Part shown: piece after piece, positions 37,301 through 46,222 of the stretch
Position numbering within the stretch: the first letter of the stretch is position 1
Layout of the letters: every line of letters starts with the position of its first letter
Source of the DNA: Zygnema cylindricum
Taxonomy: Eukaryota > Streptophyta > Zygnematophyceae > Zygnematales > Zygnemataceae
Assembly (NCBI GenBank): GCA_037447655.1
Contig: JBBHKE010000565.1
Span: 62,001 to 126,000 of the forward strand
Direction of reading: 5' to 3'
Length of the DNA stretch: 64,000 nucleotides
Position numbers and translations under genes: made by a program
Notes under the pieces: model-generated
Database searches by the model: none
Seen by the model: only the letters and a program-made list of their open reading frames with translations
What the model was told of the DNA's origin: nothing

Positions 37301-38018
37301 TGGTAACAGCGCGTCATCTATGTCTATCGTGAAAAAATGTGCCATCCATGTGGAAATTTCATCTTGAAGATTGTTTTCCTAGTCAAAAACCTTCAGCTGA
37401 ATTCTACAATTCTGGGAAATGTTCCATTGAGTCACTTCAAACAAGATGAACCAATGAAAACCTATTCAGCAAAAGTCTCCTTTAATGGTAAAATTAAAAG
37501 GAAAAATGGGAGAAAAGGAAAAGACAACATACCTCCAAACCAATTTCGCAATGACACTCCTCCACTCGAAACAGATACTCAGCAATTTGGATCGTACTTC
37601 CCACATCAAAAGTACGAGGAAGTTGGCAAAATACCGGTTCTTGATTCACATGCACTACAGGTTGAGATTTGCTTCCCAGATTTGTAATATTAAATTTATT
37701 CCCTTCAGAGCAAGAAATGACACATTGCCTCCTTGAAATGGACTTTGGTTTAACAATGCTGTCCAGTATGATGTCAGAGTTTTTGTCCCTACCGAAAATG
37801 ACATCATGCCCTTGCAATGGATAACAAAGTAGATGGCCATGGCTTGAAGAGATGTGAAATTTTGGATGAGAGAAAAAGGGAGCCATTTGTGATATCAAAG
37901 AGGCATTAACTTTATTTTGCTTTACAACAAACCTTACAGTATTGTAACACGAGCAGCTTTGCGAGTTGAAATCCAAAACTTTTGATGGTATTCTTACTGT
38001 AAATGTATCATGTCGCAA
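24873..38018 (-). CDS. FHA-PHD-Agenet-Agenet-AP2 multidomain nuclear protein (spliced gene model)
   Basis: Exons on the minus strand: 38018-37533, 36103-32390, 32053-31912, 30432-30134, 29897-29784, 28980-28690, 28182-25965, 25642-25505 and 25312-24873 (TAG). Each border is GT/AG and the phases agree throughout, for 7842 nt or about 2613 residues. Order: FHA; a long Lys/Glu-rich disordered region; a C4HC3 PHD finger; tandem Agenet (Tudor-like) domains, each split by an intron; a coiled coil; one clear and two degenerate AP2-like domains; and a Ser/Pro-rich C terminus. FHA binds phosphothreonine, PHD and Agenet read histone tails, and AP2 binds DNA. I infer a chromatin-bound regulator or scaffold. 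I do not know a described family with this set. The weakest links are the 1.43-kb intron after the FHA exon and the A-rich acceptor at 30433. Two or three separate genes remain possible. The start could be Met at 37886 instead. Confidence 0.6.
25505..25642 (-). CDS. Exon 8: C-terminal Ser/Asn-rich exon
   Basis: Starts after acceptor cttcttattcag and completes the split codon left by exon 7, then reads SLQYSSKPNPVTNFSRFSG and onward. At 25504 a strong donor (CGAG|gtaagg) can be used. If it is not, the frame continues for 61 codons to TAA at 25317-25319. No known domain; the composition is low-complexity and probably disordered. Confidence 0.55.
25965..28182 (-). CDS. Exon 7: AP2 domain exon (one clear, two degenerate AP2-like segments)
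   Basis: Opens after acceptor gtgaaaacag at 28182 and stays open for 739 codons to donor CCAAAG|gtaggg. At about 27445-27615 a clear AP2/ERF fold reads YRGVTRVGNGFWAARFR, GFFKTEEEAALAYDRKSIQL and LNFP. Near 26760-26870 a shorter copy (WGTFAAFGPSGTILGEYKTE) lacks the helix AYD. At about 26495-26660 a third reads TFGVKLCGKMWRAFVSL, NFDTEFEAKRAYDIAARRCF and LNFP, with the Arg-Gly start altered to FGV. The YRG and AYD blocks define AP2 and contact GC-rich DNA. The arrangement differs from the euAP2/ANT tandem and from single-AP2 ERFs. Charged linkers separate the copies. Confidence 0.85.
28183..28689. repeat. Intron with a duplicated 24-bp unit
   Basis: Within this intron of the minus-strand gene, attaaggtggtcttggtgta occurs twice in tandem at about 28361-28408. 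No other feature is seen. Confidence 0.5.
28690..28980 (-). CDS. Exon 6: charged coiled-coil segment
   Basis: 97 codons, phase 0, between acceptor tctggtacag and donor TGG|gtgagt. The exon is Glu/Lys-rich. Its last ~35 residues, FLQSMNALRNKVKDLQQKFD, have regular hydrophobic spacing expected of a short coiled coil. A similar L-x-x-LQ-(K/R)-V-(D/E)-(D/E)-LK pattern occurs early in the next exon and in the protein at 14.5-17.7 kb. It resembles the C-terminal coiled-coil region seen in DUF724/Agenet proteins, where it mediates dimerisation; that parallel is inference. Confidence 0.65.
29784..29897 (-). CDS. Exon 5: second half of Agenet domain 2
   Basis: 38 codons, phase 0 at both ends, between acceptor tggggacag and donor CTT|gtaagc. 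It encodes VDLPPKPIGEAGVKNEVSV and then DDLRVALVWDFGIWELPPL. The DLR-x-A-x-x-W-x-x-G-x-W signature is the last strand of plant Agenet domains, continuing directly from the WWVGTISGF segment of exon 4. Confidence 0.8.
30134..30432 (-). CDS. Exon 4: linker and first half of Agenet domain 2
   Basis: It restores frame after the phase-1 donor of exon 3 (142+299 nt = 147 codons). It encodes WELMIRPQRHLPYP, equivalent to the IRP hinge between tandem Agenet domains, and then WEVGDKVEWLAAKCWWVGTI, the first strands of Agenet 2 with its conserved V-(D/E)-x3-x3-WW-G pattern. It ends at CATTG|gtaagt. The acceptor (gctaatgag) has a CTAAT branch-like motif but no pyrimidine tract, so the left border is the least certain of the gene. 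Confidence 0.65.
31912..32053 (-). CDS. Exon 3: rest of Agenet domain 1
   Basis: It opens in phase 0 after acceptor ttttggtcag and encodes VVELRIGAPYVNAAKKKL, a basic RRRGGK loop and IEYKLMYPDY. This completes the first Agenet domain begun in exon 2 (GAWFLAQ|VVEL). It ends in phase 1 at AGAG|gtttga. The frame would reach a TAG soon after if that donor were not used. Agenet domains are plant Tudor-like folds that bind methylated or unmodified H3. Confidence 0.65.
32390..36103 (-). CDS. Exon 2: Lys/Glu-rich disordered region, PHD finger, start of Agenet 1
   Basis: 1238 codons open from an acceptor with an exceptionally long T tract (36104-36120) to donor CAG|gtatta. The N-terminal ~200 residues are basic. 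About residues 230-390 are a (D/E)-R-E-K-L-E-R-type charged repeat. Near 34680-34780 lies a GEEGEA array, and near 33660-33730 an NRE array. At about 32620-32760 a PHD finger is clear: CEIC, an LLCD-x-x-C pair, GWHMDC and WLCPDC give the C4HC3 zinc ligands. The exon closes with FKLGENVEVCDFEEGYRGAW, the first two strands of an Agenet domain. PHD fingers read the histone H3 N terminus. The residues giving K4me3 preference are not obvious, and EDTMLLCD resembles fingers that read unmodified K4. Confidence 0.85.
36104..37532. other. Large first intron of the multidomain gene, with a purine microsatellite
   Basis: The 1.43-kb gap between the FHA exon and the long Lys/Glu exon. It contains a gagagg-type run at 36430-36480 that decays into ggagagac-type units to about 36550. 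No further exon could be recognised. If the FHA exon belongs to a separate gene, the promoter of the PHD gene would have to lie here. Confidence 0.5.
37533..38018 (-). CDS. Exon 1: FHA domain
   Basis: 162 codons ending at a strong donor (GAG|gtatgt). An FHA fold is visible: FGRDKNSDIIL (the Gly-Arg of strand 3-4), then PKSISRRQCVI, where the family usually has S-x-x-H (here S-R-R-Q, so the His is replaced), then a NLGS segment and a final strand EYLFRVEE. FHA domains bind phosphothreonine peptides through the conserved Arg and Ser, and both are present. The first Met is at 38018; Met 45 (37886, MAPFFSHPKF) is closer to the domain and may be the real start. The exon ends in phase 0, as does the acceptor of the next exon. 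Confidence 0.7.
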
Positions 38019-39064
38019 AGGGAAAAATGCGTACTTGACAAAAAATTGCCCTAAATGAAAGTAACTAAAATAAACTTTGCAGCTTCACTTCATTTGTTCA
38101 CTGTTACTACATGTTTTCCATCGTCAATTTATGAGTGTCTTGAGGTGGATGATGACGTCATCCGGACCAATACATTCTCCAAACAATTGTTTTTTTTTGT
38201 CATGCTGCATAAACATGCAAAAGGAATTCACTAACTATTTGATAACTGCAAATTTGACAACAGTTTCTTGGTTGTTTTCCTTTGCTCGGAGAATGTCATG
38301 CAAACGTAGTTTTACTGCAATCTAGTGAAAGTGGCATAACGTACGGAATTAAGTTCGGAACTTTGGATCGTGTGCCCTTTTCAAGCCACTTGGAAAGTTG
38401 CTTTAACCATAGTAATCAGTTAATCACATGCATCGTTTTGCCATGGCGAGCAAAGGCATACGTCAGCATGTGCAAAAGTGAATAGCTGAAGTACGCAATA
38501 GTACGAATATCTGTGTCGAGATTTGATCGCAATCCGTAGCTTTTAATCATAGATGTGAGATGTCTTATGAGCATGAAACGCACGCATGAAAAGCCCGAAA
38601 AATAACGAATATGCGCATGAAACAAAATTCAAAAGTTTTTAAAATGCGTTGACCGAATTTGACTTTATAACAAAATAAAATTTTAAAAATATAGAAACAT
38701 TTAATCAAATATACTAGTAGAGCTTTATCAAACTTAATTTTTTTTTCCGCTAATACACGCACTGTTAAATTAGCGTCAGTTACTCTAATTTCGACTGCCT
38801 TTAAAAAGTGCAATGTACGAAATGTGTTATTTCGTACTAAAACTGCTCATTATTTCGTACAGTCGTACAAAATAAGTGTCAGAATAAAAGCGTCGACAGT
38901 GTGAAATTGAGTGCGTCGCCACGGAAAAGCATACTCAGATTTGATTCTAAGTCATAAAGACGAAAGAAAATGACGACAAAACCGGTTCTCACATGTTCAT
39001 GCATCGAATATGTGAACGTAGACTATCGCGGCTACATCCAAATTAGTTATAAATTTATAAACTA
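38019..39064. other. Upstream of the FHA exon; no gene seen
   Basis: AT-rich. The right half (about 38740-39064) carries attagcgtcagttactctaatt-like and GTACG-rich sequence characteristic of the local MITE family, so an old, end-less copy may be present. Promoter elements for the minus-strand gene would be here, but none can be fixed by eye. Confidence 0.35.
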
Positions 39065-39091
39065 ACACCGTGAATCGTCATTAGCGTATTA

Positions 39092-40091
39092 GGGTGAAGT
39101 TCCATTAGACGAAAAGTGAGGTTGTTTACAGAAATTCGGACCTCTCCGTACTACACCGTACCTCTTATTTTCTTTTTATCAGGAAAACAACATTACAGAG
39201 AATCTTCTCAATATTCTCCAAAAGTATGGGAGTTAACAATGACCGTTGGATAATTTTTCGCGAAGCATTCGCTTCGAAAGTTTCTGTAATTGGTGATGTA
39301 CCTCACGAGGTACATCACCAATTACAGAAAAATTTGAGCCGCGACACGGTTGGATAATGAGCATACGTGTCAATATGGCAACCAACGGAAATCAAAAAAA
39401 TTCGCACACGATATACGCATTCAAAAATACAACAAAAAATACAAACGAAATCTCGTAACGCACTTTCGTCACGCTATTTTTGTTAACGCCCATTCGTCAC
39501 ACTATTTCTGGAAACACTCATTCGTCACGCCCAAGAGGGTGATGCGAAGCCAAGAACAAGATGTACCTTTCTTCCTAAGGATCGTTGCATGCATATTTGA
39601 CAATATAAAGCTAATCCTATATTGATGGCAAACAGTTTAGATTCACTCAACCGAGTTATTTCTCGAAAGATATTTAAATATTTTCCTCTAGCGCCTACCC
39701 CTAAATGTCCATATTGAACTGAAACAGAAAAATATCCACACGAAGTAAGAATTTTGAAACCTTACCTCCAACACTAGCCCTAAGACATTGCAACTCTTTC
39801 TCACTAAGGCGGAACCCTAAAAAAATGAGGTGGTACCTGACAAGGCGTCTGCAAAGAGTACAAAAGTTGTGTGGCACGATGACCTGGTACGCACGTGCAT
39901 GGTACGCAAATGAAGATTTTTGGTCGGTGTAAAAATCATTGACGATTTTCAATATCCGATATTGACTTACGTGGTACCACTCAATTTCGAGCACGTGGAT
40001 TACAGACTCTACGCAATGGAACTTCGTTCAAATTGAAGCATTCTGTAATGTTGGCCGTACAATTACAGAATGTCCTAATGGAATTTCACCC
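39092..40091. mobile_element. Tourist/PIF-Harbinger-like MITE, copy 1 (TTA target duplication)
   Basis: Termini GGGTGAAGTTCCATTAG and CTAATGGAATTTCACCC are inverted repeats. TTA stands on both sides (39089-39091 and 40092-40094). The three-base TTA duplication and the G-rich terminus are typical of PIF/Harbinger MITEs. No transposase is encoded. A perfect internal hairpin lies at 39281-39330. Confidence 0.8.
39281..39330. repeat. Perfect 23-bp hairpin
   Basis: The arms 39281-39303 and 39308-39330 are exact reverse complements (tttctgtaattggtgatg... against ...catcaccaattacagaaa) with a four-base cacg loop. It lies inside the 1-kb Tourist-like element. Confidence 0.95.
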
Positions 40092-40300
40092 TTACATTAA
40101 TTATTTCTCTACACTTATTATTTCCTAATTCTAATATCGACTCACGGTGTAATTTCAACCCTCTTATAAAAAATTTCCGTACATTGTATCCGTACGTTTT
40201 ATCCGTACGAAACCTATACGCAATTTACGGAAAATTCAAAATCTATAAAAAAAATAACGAAATTTCGTTAAAATGTCAAAATCCGTACGAATGAGACATC

Positions 40301-40843
40301 TACACCGCGAATCGTTATTAGTGTCAAAGTTTAAATAGTGTTGAATAAAATTTACCGTAATTGATGCTAATTAAGAATTTGATTTTTTTTTTTTAAAAGG
40401 TGCATTATAATTTCGGCATTATGCTAATTTGGGAACAACAAAAATAGAATATTCGCCGTACGATTATATACATTAATATATGTATCCGTACAAAATATTA
40501 GAAATCGTACGCCGTCGTGAATTTCAATATCGGTACATGTCAAGACTAGTTTACGTACCAGACTAATCCCGTTTTTGAGTGCACGTTCCTATGCGTGCGC
40601 CTATAATTTAATTCATTTTTTGTAAAATTTTCACTTGAAAAGGTACATCTATGTACGGTCTGACAGCGACCGTACACCATACTATTTATATTTTATTGTA
40701 CTTTCGGTCTTTACGCTATTTTGTAGTGTACTTTAATTAACGTCAAGGAAAAATTAAAATTATGTATCCTATTTGGAAAAAAAAAACAAAATTTTAAGAA
40801 CCCAAATTAGTGACTTTGACACTAATAACGAAACGCGGTCTAC
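40301..40843. mobile_element. TIR miniature element, copy 5
   Basis: The left end tacaccgcgaatcgttattag, continuing tgtcaaagt, is mirrored on the right by actttgacactaataacg and aaacgcggt. About 540 bp, no coding capacity. The right end abuts the next copy. Confidence 0.65.
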
Positions 40844-41407
40844 TACACCGCCAATCGCTATTAGCGTTGTGTACGCTAATTCCGTCCTGCTTTTTATTTT
40901 TTATTCTCCATTAGCGTAGTTCATTCTATTTTTTTCTTTACTCTATTTAGGGTTAATTTTTTAGTACCGTACAAAATGGAAGTACGCCATCAGTCAATTA
41001 GTTTGGTATACGGACAGTGTTAGACCGTACAAAAATGTACCTTTTTAAGTGAAAAAGTATAATTAATGAGTTTTAGTAGCCGCGGACGCATGAGAATGTG
41101 CGCTCTAAAAAAAGGCTCTAATCGGGTTATCAAATATCACGTTCGCACATATTCGTCCAGCAACCACGTTTCGACTGTGTGAAAGTACGATTTGTGTATG
41201 ATTTGTCAGATTTTGTACGAATACCTATATTAGTGTAAGCATGTTTGCACCGACATTTATTTTTTTCTAAGACCCAAATTATAATTATTAAACAATTAGA
41301 ATGTATGTTTTTTTTCAAAATTTTCAAATTCTTAATTAGCATAAACCACGGTAATTTTTCATGTACGCTAAAGAAACTTCTACGCTAATAGCGATTGGCG
41401 GTGTACA
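40844..41407. mobile_element. TIR miniature element, copy 6
   Basis: The left end tacaccgccaatcgctatt and right end aatagcgattggcggtgta are inverted repeats about 560 bp apart. It directly follows copy 5, as copies 1/2 and 3/4 also adjoin each other. Confidence 0.7.
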
Positions 41408-42364
41408 GTACAGTGACAGCAGCAATCAGTACATCCGTAGAATGCTCTATTGCTCTGCGATTCTTCGCGTGATGCAAAACGACACGACCGGAAGGCTGCA
41501 GCGGCAGCGCGTTGCCCAAAATGTCGCCCGAAACGCTAACGCAAGATCGCGCAGCTCGCGCTCGTCGCCACCCAAACTGCCCATTCGCTGGCCTGGCGAG
41601 GGAAACTCACTGGATGGTACGGTTGGTACAATTGTACTTTTTGAATTGTAAGCTTGACCTTGTTGAAGTAGGCTTGTTCACCAGCTGCTTAGTTGCAGCT
41701 TCCGCAATAATTTATGTTTGTCACATAATGGTTCAGAGGATAGTTCAAAAGTAGCGTTTCAATTGTAGGCTTTTTGTCGGCGCCATTATCGTAAGTTGTG
41801 TTATGGGCTTTTCATGTGATCTTCTTTAAGTCCCTACTTTTATCAGCGACCGTCCGATAGTCCAAATCTGACGATAGTCTTATCATAAGTTGTGTTATGG
41901 GCTTTTCATATGACCTTCTTACGTCGCTACTTTGATCAGCGAACGTCCGATCGTCCAAATCTGACGGTTTAAATAAAAAATACCTCAAAACTCACAGAAA
42001 AATAATTTTTTGTCCGAATGTTTTTCAAAATTTTGACATGACGTTTAATTCCATATCGAACGATGTGCAACTCAACCCTGTTACTATTTTATTTCATTTT
42101 GCGGCCAATACAATATGGGTCTTAAGGGTATATTGCATAGTTGTTCAAAACGTATTTTACGCACGTTTCGAACGAGCGTACAATACGTAGAAATTGGAGA
42201 GGTCGATTTGAAAAAAACGTTAATGAATTTTTTTCCATACAAATCCGTACATTTTTAATAAATTTAATTGAACATGTACCGTAGTTTGTACGCTTTCCGT
42301 TAAATGAGCGGTGAAAAACATTAGTAAATTAATTAAATATCACACTCTACGTATGTAACGAATC
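41408..42364. repeat. Intergenic with a 94-bp tandem duplication
   Basis: At about 41787-41973 a unit containing taagttgtgttatgggcttt and cgtccgat-gtccaaatctg occurs twice, offset by 94 bases with several differences. Nothing else is recognised in the stretch. Confidence 0.7.
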
Positions 42365-42714
42365 AACTACATCAAATGGTTAAGGACGGTTGTACCGGTT
42401 TGTACCGGTTTGTACTAGATGTCGTTCACAGGCGCAGGTTCAGTTCCCCCGTAAAGCATTTTTATTATAATAAATTTGCCTGTCCTTCACAGATAGGCAG
42501 CCATGGCCTTCTTTCTCTACCTCTCCGAGAGCATGCAACTTCAAATAAACAAAGTTCACGCTGTATGCAGATTCCATTTTTCATCATTCCACATTGCACG
42601 ACGTAACACATTGATAAAAAAAAACAAAAACAATCACATTAAAGCAAAAAAAAAATACATATATGTCCTTTACCTACTTTTATTCTAAATCTTCTTCCCC
42701 TACATCGAATTCCA
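42365..42714. mobile_element. Possible remnant of a distant LTR with a tRNA-like module
   Basis: tcaaatggttaaggac (A-box-like) is followed about 65 bases on by caggttcagttccccc (B-box-like). About 45 bases further is ggcagccatggccttcttt, resembling the gtagccatggctctagctt block found in the same order in the copia LTRs of this window. The similarity is only local. Confidence 0.3.
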
Positions 42715-43164
42715 TCATGTCTTCATCTGAATCATATCACTAACCTCCCCTTCCTCTTCTTCCCATTCTATCAGATTTTCTTCATAGTTGACATCCCTAG
42801 TCTTCTTTAAAAGTCTGAGATTAGTGAAGACCCATACTAGATCATTAGCCCCTTTAGCCGTTAACCTATTTCTTTTCTTTGAGTGAATATGGTCATATGT
42901 TGACCAATTCCGCTCACAGGAGCTGGCAGCTGAGCACTGTGCAAGTATTTTTACTACTACCTTCTGCAAAATAGGGGTGGCACACCCAAACTCTTGCCAC
43001 CACTTCCATGCTGGCATCAACTTTGAACAAGATATTGCCAGTTCCCTACCAAAAACACACTCAAACTCTCTATATTTTGACAACTCTATGCGGGCAACTT
43101 GTTGCTCCTCTATATTTAGAAGCATCCTCTCCAACATTGTCTGAAAACCTTCCATAATAGTCAC
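42715..43164 (-). pseudogene. hAT transposase, C-terminal fragment
   Basis: The translation contains SAASSCERNWSTYDHIHSKK and RNRLTAKGANDLVWVFTNLR, the hAT C-terminal dimerisation signature (A-x-S-x-x-x-E-R-x-(W/F)-S). Only about 150 residues remain: no DDE catalytic core or BED zinc finger is seen. At its upstream side (about 43165-43190) it abuts a copia fragment. Confidence 0.85.
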
Positions 43165-43189
43165 GTTGGCACGCTGCCCATATGCATGG

Positions 43190-43953
43190 CCGTTTCATGT
43201 AGATGGTCTTTTCTAATTCTCCATGCAAGAAAGCAATTTTAACATCCATTTATTGTATTTCCATATTTTCTATTGTCGCTAGACTTAGCAAGATTCTGAT
43301 AGTAAGAAATCCAACAACTAGGGAGAAGGTTTTTTCAAAATCAATACCTTCTTTTTGATTATACCCCTTGGCCACTAGTCTGGCCTTATACCTTTCAATG
43401 GTGTTGTCCGGGTTGAACTTCACTTTGAATACCCATTTGCTGCCGATTGCTTTTCTGCCTGGTGAAGATCCACCAACTCCCACGGTTGTGCCTCTATAAT
43501 AGATTTCATTTCATCATTCGCCGCCTCGATACAATGATTTCTCTCAGGTGATAAAAAGGCCTCCTGAATTGTTAGAAGCTCCTCTGTAGCTGCAGAAAAA
43601 GCAAAGTGGGAGCTTGCTTGTAGACGGCTGCTAAATCTCTTTCCCCCCGGAAATTCTGAGGCTGAAGTTGTCGGCAGTCTCCGATTTGCCTGCCTTTGCT
43701 GATCCACGACATGTGGTGTAACAATTTGTTACGCCTCAGATGGAACTTGTTGTGAAGCCTCCTGTGAAGTCACTAAGGGAACTGAAGGAAGAGTGGTCCC
43801 ATTTGGTTGTGGAAAGTAAACCCGCTGCGTGTGGTGAAAAATGACATATTCTTGGTTTTCATTTGTCGATTTGTCTGGCACTTGAAAAGAGTCAACCGAA
43901 TCCATCTTGAAACTCTGAGACCTCCATAAGTCCTTAGAGTGGACAGCTTCCAA
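43190..43953 (-). pseudogene. Ty1/copia pol fragment (integrase-RT linker and start of reverse transcriptase), a different family
   Basis: The minus strand encodes [20 protein letters not shown] and LVAKGYNQKEGIDFEKTFS, the start of a copia reverse transcriptase, preceded by linker sequence. Frames are broken between 43420 and 43483, near 43710-43730 and again near 43245. It stops before the YVDD region. The sequence differs from the two large copia elements to the right. Confidence 0.8.
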
Positions 43954-44232
43954 GAAGCCTCTAGGATAATCCTGACCCCTTTGTGTTTAAGCAAAAATAA
44001 CTGCCACCCTGGCAGACAAAAACTCTGACCAACTTCACCCCTGTGAAGACAAGACTCCCCTGAGTTGATAGCAAAAAGAATCTCTGAATTTGCTCCCCTG
44101 AGCAGTAAGTTATGGAGGGTCAAAGTTGACCTTTTGTACAGAAGCTCTCTGGGAGAGGGGGTCTTATCTTCTAATTTTTCTAAGTCCTATCTCTCTCACA
44201 GACTCTATCTACTGATGTACGGAACCAATCAG
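43908..44232 (-). mobile_element. Partial copia LTR cut by an assembly gap
   Basis: From tgaaactctgagacctcc to ggaaccaatcag the sequence is nearly identical to the first 325 bases of the LTRs at 49164 and 54556, and it stops exactly at the N run. The rest of the copy is missing from the assembly. It lies against the older copia fragment. Confidence 0.85.
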
Positions 44233-44242
44233 NNNNNNNNNN
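44233..44242. other. Assembly gap (10 N)
   Basis: Ten N residues. Because the left side is a high-copy LTR that ends abruptly, the true missing sequence is probably far longer than ten bases. Confidence 0.99.
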
Positions 44243-45462
44243 TCCCTTGCGCTGTTTCGCAGCGTTTAGACTGTGCCATCATGTGATAAGTAAAGCTTTT
44301 AGAATCCCTTTGTCGGGTTCCCTAAGATTTTCGAAATGAATAGTGTACTACCGTGTCAGATTTGCGACGCTTTGTCGCGTTCCCTTTGATTTGCGAAATA
44401 AATAGCTTACTACAGTACCGTGTCAGATTTGCGACGTTAATCATGATGTCACGTACTTCCACGATGCCAAAGAGTACAAAGTACAAGAATGCTGGATTAT
44501 AGGGACAGTACAAAATTTTCATTTTTTTTCGTTTTTTGGTTGACCGACCGTAACCGACCGTTTTTTTTTCGTGGGTGATTCAACCACCCGTAACCGCCCG
44601 ACCCCCAAAATTTGGCAACCGAATCCGTTCCGGATCCGGCGCGGGCGGTCGTTTAACGGTCGGTCACGGTTTCGGTTGACCGTCTGCGACCTCTGAACTG
44701 AATAGACCGGCGAATCGTATCGATTAGTGTTGGGTATCGGGTAAATTCATATCGCGATAATTTCGATATTAGATATATTGAATATCGATCGAGCAGAATC
44801 CTCGATATATTGTACCGAGACCTAGAGGTTGCAATAGTCAAAATTTTACATAACGGAAACCGACCGTTTTTTTTTTTCAAAATCTGAGTAACCGACGCCC
44901 GACCGCGTTATGTCACGCTCCAAAATAGTTAACCGGTAACCGACCGACGTTTACGAAAATAAAAGTTAACCAAACTCGATTTCTCGCGACTAACCGTGCC
45001 CGCCTGTAACCGAAAAAGTACAAAATTAACTAATGTACAATGTATCGATAAGCCAAAAATTACAATTTGTCGCGTTCCCTTAGATTTCCGAAATGAATAG
45101 TGTTTACTAACGTGTCAAATTTACGACGCTTTGTCGCGTTCCCTATGATTTGCGAAATGAATAGTGTACTACCGTGTCAGATTTGCGACGCTTTGTCGCG
45201 TTCCCTAAGATTTGCGAAATGAATAGTTTTACTACCGTGTCAGATTTGCGACGCTAATCATGATGTCACGTTCTTGCACGATACCAAAGAGTACAAAGTA
45301 CAATAATGTAGGATTCTATGGACAGTACATTTTTTTATTTTTTTTGGTTTTTTGGTTGACCAACCGTAACCGACCGTTTTTTTTTTCTCGTGAATCAACC
45401 GACCGCAACCGCCCGGCCCTCAAAATACGCCACGTACAACGTGATTTTCGTTCCGTGACTTA
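44243..45462. repeat. Duplicated array of ~62-66-bp units
   Basis: A unit with gcgacgctttgtcgcgttccct, then gatttgcgaaatgaatag and taccgtgtcagattt, occurs about twice near 44300-44440 and about three times near 45065-45260. Each block is followed by ttggttgacc-accgtaaccgaccg and gtaaccgcccg-type sequence, so a segment of several hundred bases is duplicated. Between them lies an accgaccg-rich and gatatat-rich region. No gene. Confidence 0.75.
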
Positions 45463-46222
45463 GGGTAGAATTCCATTAGGTGGTCCTAGTAAATGTACAA
45501 AAAATTCTATTGACAGCGTTTACTGGAAGACTATTCCATTTTGTCGGGCCAGTAACAAACCTTCCTCAATTATGATTGGCGCCACGTAGCTTAGACTCCA
45601 GATTTGAAAATGTTAAAGAAAATCTTCAAACGGAAAGTCAGAACAAAATATCTGTACAACCGGAGGTAGTTAATGATTCGTACATAAAGTTTGCGGCCAG
45701 ATTTTTGATTTTGAAGACGGAAATCGAAATTTCAAAACTGAATGGCAAAAAGACGCGGCAAACTTTGAAGGTCGCGGCAAACTTTGAATGTCGGTGGATG
45801 TCCGACGGAGCGCGCCAAAATATTTTCGGCTCACGTGCATCCAGCGTGGCAGGCGGCACATGGACCGTACAACGTAGGCACATGGCCTATACGACGTGTA
45901 GATCTGTGATCGCTTGTTCAAAGCAGATATTTTTTTGCTTTTTCACGTGTACCAATGGTACACGTCTAATATCATACAACTCTCCTCGCGAGGAGAGTAT
46001 CGTCACACTGGATGATGTGCACGATTGCTTCGCGGATCTAAAAAAATGGAATATCCAACGACCAGGAATTACGCCTACATCATTAAAGCTTCCCGACAAT
46101 TTTCCGACAATACTGATGTTTCGTCTGAAAAAAAAAGTTAAGGTGAGGCGTGGTACGAATCTGTACGAACTTTTACGGCGTCCAGTAACAAACCACACTT
46201 TTCGTCTAATGGAATTCTACCC
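45463..46222. mobile_element. Tourist/PIF-Harbinger-like MITE, copy 2 (TTA target duplication)
   Basis: Termini GGGTAGAATTCCATTAG and CTAATGGAATTCTACCC are inverted repeats, flanked by TTA at 45460-45462 and 46223-46225. The same family as 39092-40091. The interior is open for 216 codons on the plus strand (45576-46226), but the product shows no transposase motif. Palindromes tctcctcgcgaggaga (45981-45996) and cgtgtaccaatggtacacg lie inside. Confidence 0.8.

Larger units (their letters stand above)
39065..40153. mobile_element. Short TIR element split by a nested insertion
   Basis: The left piece 39065-39091 (acaccgtgaatcgtcattag) and the right piece 40092-40153 (taatatcgactcacggtgt) carry inverted ends of the CACCGTGAATCG family, separated by the 1-kb Tourist-like element inserted at a TTA. 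Without the insert the element is only about 90 bp. Confidence 0.6.

Noticed and set aside
44065-44286. Open frame spanning the N run
   Set aside because: Made by translating Ns; it lies in an LTR fragment.
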